Of a DNA stretch of 15,267 bases, positions 13,727 to 15,267 are shown piece by piece. Source of the stretch: Rhodospirillales bacterium (GTDB lineage: Bacteria > Pseudomonadota > Alphaproteobacteria > CACIAM-22H2); the NCBI GenBank assembly GCA_016195145.1, contig JACQAF010000202.1, positions 1-15,267 of the forward strand. Direction: 5' to 3'. The notes beneath the pieces are model-generated. The model saw only the letters and a list, made by a program, of their open reading frames with translations. It was not told where the DNA came from and did no database searches. A program made the translations under genes and the position numbers. The first letter of the stretch is position 1. Every line of letters starts with the position of its first letter.

Positions 13727-14659
13727 ATGCACGATATCGTCATCACCGAATTCATCGACGCCTGGGCGGTCGACGACCTTAGGCGCGATTTCGGCGTCCA
13801 TTACGATCCCAAGCTGGTCGACCGGCCGGACGACATCGCGCGCCTCGCCGCCGATTCGCCGGCCCTGATCGTGCGCAACCGGACGCAGGTGAAGGACGCG
13901 GTGCTCGCCGCATGCAAGAAGCTGAAGGTCATCGGGCGGCTCGGCGTCGGCCTCGACAATATCGACATGGAGGAATGCCGCCGGCGGGGCATCCAGGTCT
14001 TTCCGGCGACCGGCGCCAACACGGTCTCCGTCGCCGAATATGTGATCGCGGCGGCGCTGGTGGGCTTGCGCGATGTCTGGCACGCCAATGCGGACGTGCT
14101 CGCCGGCAAGTGGCCGCGCAACCAGCTGATGTTCCGCGAGACGAGCGGCAAGCGGCTCGGCCTGATCGGCTTCGGGGCCATCGCGCGCGCGGTGGCCAAG
14201 CGCGCCCGCGCCCTCGACATGACGCTTGCTGCCCACGATCCGCTGCTGCCGGCGGGCGATCCGGCATGGGCCGAATTCGGCGTCGTGCATCTCGATCTCG
14301 ACGTTTTGCTGGCGACCAGCGATGTCGTCTCGCTTCACGTGCCGCTGACGCCGGCGACGCGCAACCTGATCGACGCGGCGGCGTTGGCAAAAATGAAACC
14401 CGACGCGATCCTGGTCAACACGTCGCGCGGCGGCATCATCGATGAACTGGCGTTGGCCGCAGCGCTGCAGGCCGGGCGGCTCGGCGGCGCCGCGCTCGAT
14501 GTCTATGACGAGGAGCCGCTCAAGGCCGGCTCGCCGCTCGACGGCGTGCCCCGCCTTCTTCTTACCCCGCACATCGCTGGCGTCACGCGCGAATCGAATG
14601 CACGGGTCTCGACGGTCACCGTGGCCAGCGTGCGCCGAGCCCTGAAGGGCGGAACATGA
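13727..14659 (+). CDS. slcC: D-2-hydroxyacid dehydrogenase, SlcC-like (S)-sulfolactate dehydrogenase candidate
   Basis: A 310-residue NAD-dependent enzyme of the SerA/D-2-hydroxyacid dehydrogenase family. The nucleotide loop is GLIGFGAIARA (145-155; the last Gly of G-x-G-x-x-G is Ala), and D171 at the end of the next strand favours NAD over NADP. The catalytic trio is R234 (NTSRGGIID), E263 (VYDEEPL) and H282 (TPHIAG). The N-terminus (MHDIVITEFIDAWAV ... YDPKLVDRPD ... ALIVRNRTQV) resembles SlcC, which oxidises (S)-sulfolactate to sulfopyruvate in Chromohalobacter. Paired with the ComC-like enzyme downstream (4-nt overlap), it could convert the S isomer to the R isomer that SuyAB cleaves. The ATG at 13727 fits the family start; a TTG at 13691 would add 12 residues. 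Generic family members such as phosphoglycerate dehydrogenase are the alternative. Confidence 0.82.
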   Translation: MHDIVITEFIDAWAVDDLRRDFGVHYDPKLVDRPDDIARLAADSPALIVRNRTQVKDAVLAACKKLKVIGRLGVGLDNIDMEECRRRGIQVFPATGANTVSVAEYVIAAALVGLRDVWHANADVLAGKWPRNQLMFRETSGKRLGLIGFGAIARAVAKRARALDMTLAAHDPLLPAGDPAWAEFGVVHLDLDVLLATSDVVSLHVPLTPATRNLIDAAALAKMKPDAILVNTSRGGIIDELALAAALQAGRLGGAALDVYDEEPLKAGSPLDGVPRLLLTPHIAGVTRESNARVSTVTVASVRRALKGGT

Positions 14660-15267
14660 GCGACAAACTCTCGCTCGCCGACGCGCAGGCGCTGGCGGTT
14701 GGCGTGCTGGTCGCGGCGGGAACGACGCCTGCCAATGCCGAGACGGTGGCGCGCGCCCTGGTCGCCGCCGAAGCCGATGGGCAGGCCGGGCACGGCCTGT
14801 CGCGTCTGCCGGCCTATGCCGACCAGGCGCGCGCCGGCAAGGTCGATGGCAGGGCGACGCCGGCGATCCGCGAAACCGGCCCGGCAGCGCTGGTCGTCGA
14901 TGCACGCGACGGTTTTGCCTATCCAGCCATCGCCGAGGGACTGGCCCGCGCCATGCCGATGGCAAGAAATGCCGGCGTCGTCGCCATGGCGGTGGCCAAC
15001 TCCCACCATTTCGGCGCGGCGGGATATCACGTCGAGCCGTTGGCTGAGGGCGGGCTGATCGGCCTTGCCTTCGGCAACTCGCCGGCAGCGATCGCGCCAT
15101 GGGGCGGGGCCAAGGCGCTGTTCGGCACCAACCCGATCGCCTTCGCCTGTCCGCGCGCCGACGGGCCGCCGCTGGTCATCGATCTCAGCCTCAGCAAGGT
15201 CGCGCGCGGCAAGATCATGGTCGCATCCCAGCGCGGCGAACCGATCCCCGAGGGCTGGGCGCTCGAC
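14656..15267 (+). CDS. comC: Ldh2/malate-lactate-sulfolactate dehydrogenase family, ComC-like (partial)
   Basis: The first 204 codons of a protein normally about 340-350 residues long; the frame is open to the window edge. Family motifs are clear: GHGLSRLPAY (45-54), ANSHHFGAAGYHVEPLAEGG (114-133) with the likely catalytic histidine at 117 or 118, FGTNPIAFACPR (156-167), and the IDLSLSKVARGKI region (175-187) ending PEGWALD. ComC is an NAD(P)-dependent (R)-sulfolactate dehydrogenase; in Chromohalobacter it acts with SlcC to interconvert the two sulfolactate enantiomers through sulfopyruvate. Here it overlaps the SlcC-like gene by 4 nt, which supports the same partnership. The family also contains malate, ureidoglycolate and pyrroline/piperideine reductases, so the substrate is inferred from context. 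The C-terminus is outside the window. Confidence 0.82.
   Translation, partial: MSDKLSLADAQALAVGVLVAAGTTPANAETVARALVAAEADGQAGHGLSRLPAYADQARAGKVDGRATPAIRETGPAALVVDARDGFAYPAIAEGLARAMPMARNAGVVAMAVANSHHFGAAGYHVEPLAEGGLIGLAFGNSPAAIAPWGGAKALFGTNPIAFACPRADGPPLVIDLSLSKVARGKIMVASQRGEPIPEGWALD

Noticed and set aside
13505..15100. A 531-codon - strand open frame opposite the SlcC- and ComC-like genes
   Set aside because: Low-complexity, Arg-rich translation with no domain, and it spans two well-supported + strand genes.
1..15267. CRISPR arrays, tRNA or rRNA genes, IS elements and attachment sites
   Set aside because: No spaced direct repeats, cloverleaf-like sequence, transposase gene or terminal inverted repeats were seen on either strand.

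Overview
High-GC (roughly two-thirds G+C by eye), densely packed bacterial DNA. Codon use, ATGA-type start/stop overlaps, gene content and protein similarity to Bradyrhizobium/Paracoccus-like relatives suggest an alphaproteobacterium. No species can be named. I see no rRNA, tRNA, IS element, phage gene or CRISPR array.

Left flank (1-4141). The tail of an unidentified gene is followed by a PaaY/CaiE-type hexapeptide-repeat protein and an FkbM-family methyltransferase, all on +. Converging on these from the - strand are a cytoplasmic gamma-glutamyltransferase-family enzyme and, upstream of it, a GntR/UTRA regulator.

Control region (4142-4265). This contains an AT-rich, nearly perfect 24-bp palindrome made of four 5-bp half-sites, and a plausible sigma70-type promoter facing right. 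It separates the regulator from a long + strand gene set that runs off the right edge.

Right part (4266-15267), a probable operon or a few coupled transcripts. In order: UxaA-family small and large subunits resembling sulfolactate sulfo-lyase SuyA/SuyB; a fumarate-reductase-type Fe-S subunit; two small haem-type membrane anchors; a TauE/SafE-type exporter; an SsuA/TauA-like binding protein, a broken ABC ATPase and a permease; class I fumarase/tartrate-dehydratase-type alpha and beta subunits; an SDH/FRD-type flavoprotein; a D-2-hydroxyacid dehydrogenase resembling (S)-sulfolactate dehydrogenase SlcC; and the first 204 codons of an Ldh2/ComC-type dehydrogenase resembling (R)-sulfolactate dehydrogenase.

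Combined reading (inference). SuyAB, SlcC, ComC and a sulfite exporter form the known sulfolactate dissimilation module. Here it is interleaved with a complete SDH/FRD-like complex and a fumarase-like hydratase. That suggests a succinate-to-malate style front end on a sulfonate analogue: 3-sulfopropionate to 3-sulfoacrylate to 3-sulfolactate, stereochemical adjustment by SlcC/ComC, then cleavage to pyruvate and sulfite with sulfite export. I know of no described pathway of this form.

Two defects need checking. The ABC ATPase has lost its Walker A/Q-loop region with a frameshift, and the fumarase-like alpha subunit appears to have an in-frame loss of about 50 residues. They may be real decay or assembly errors.
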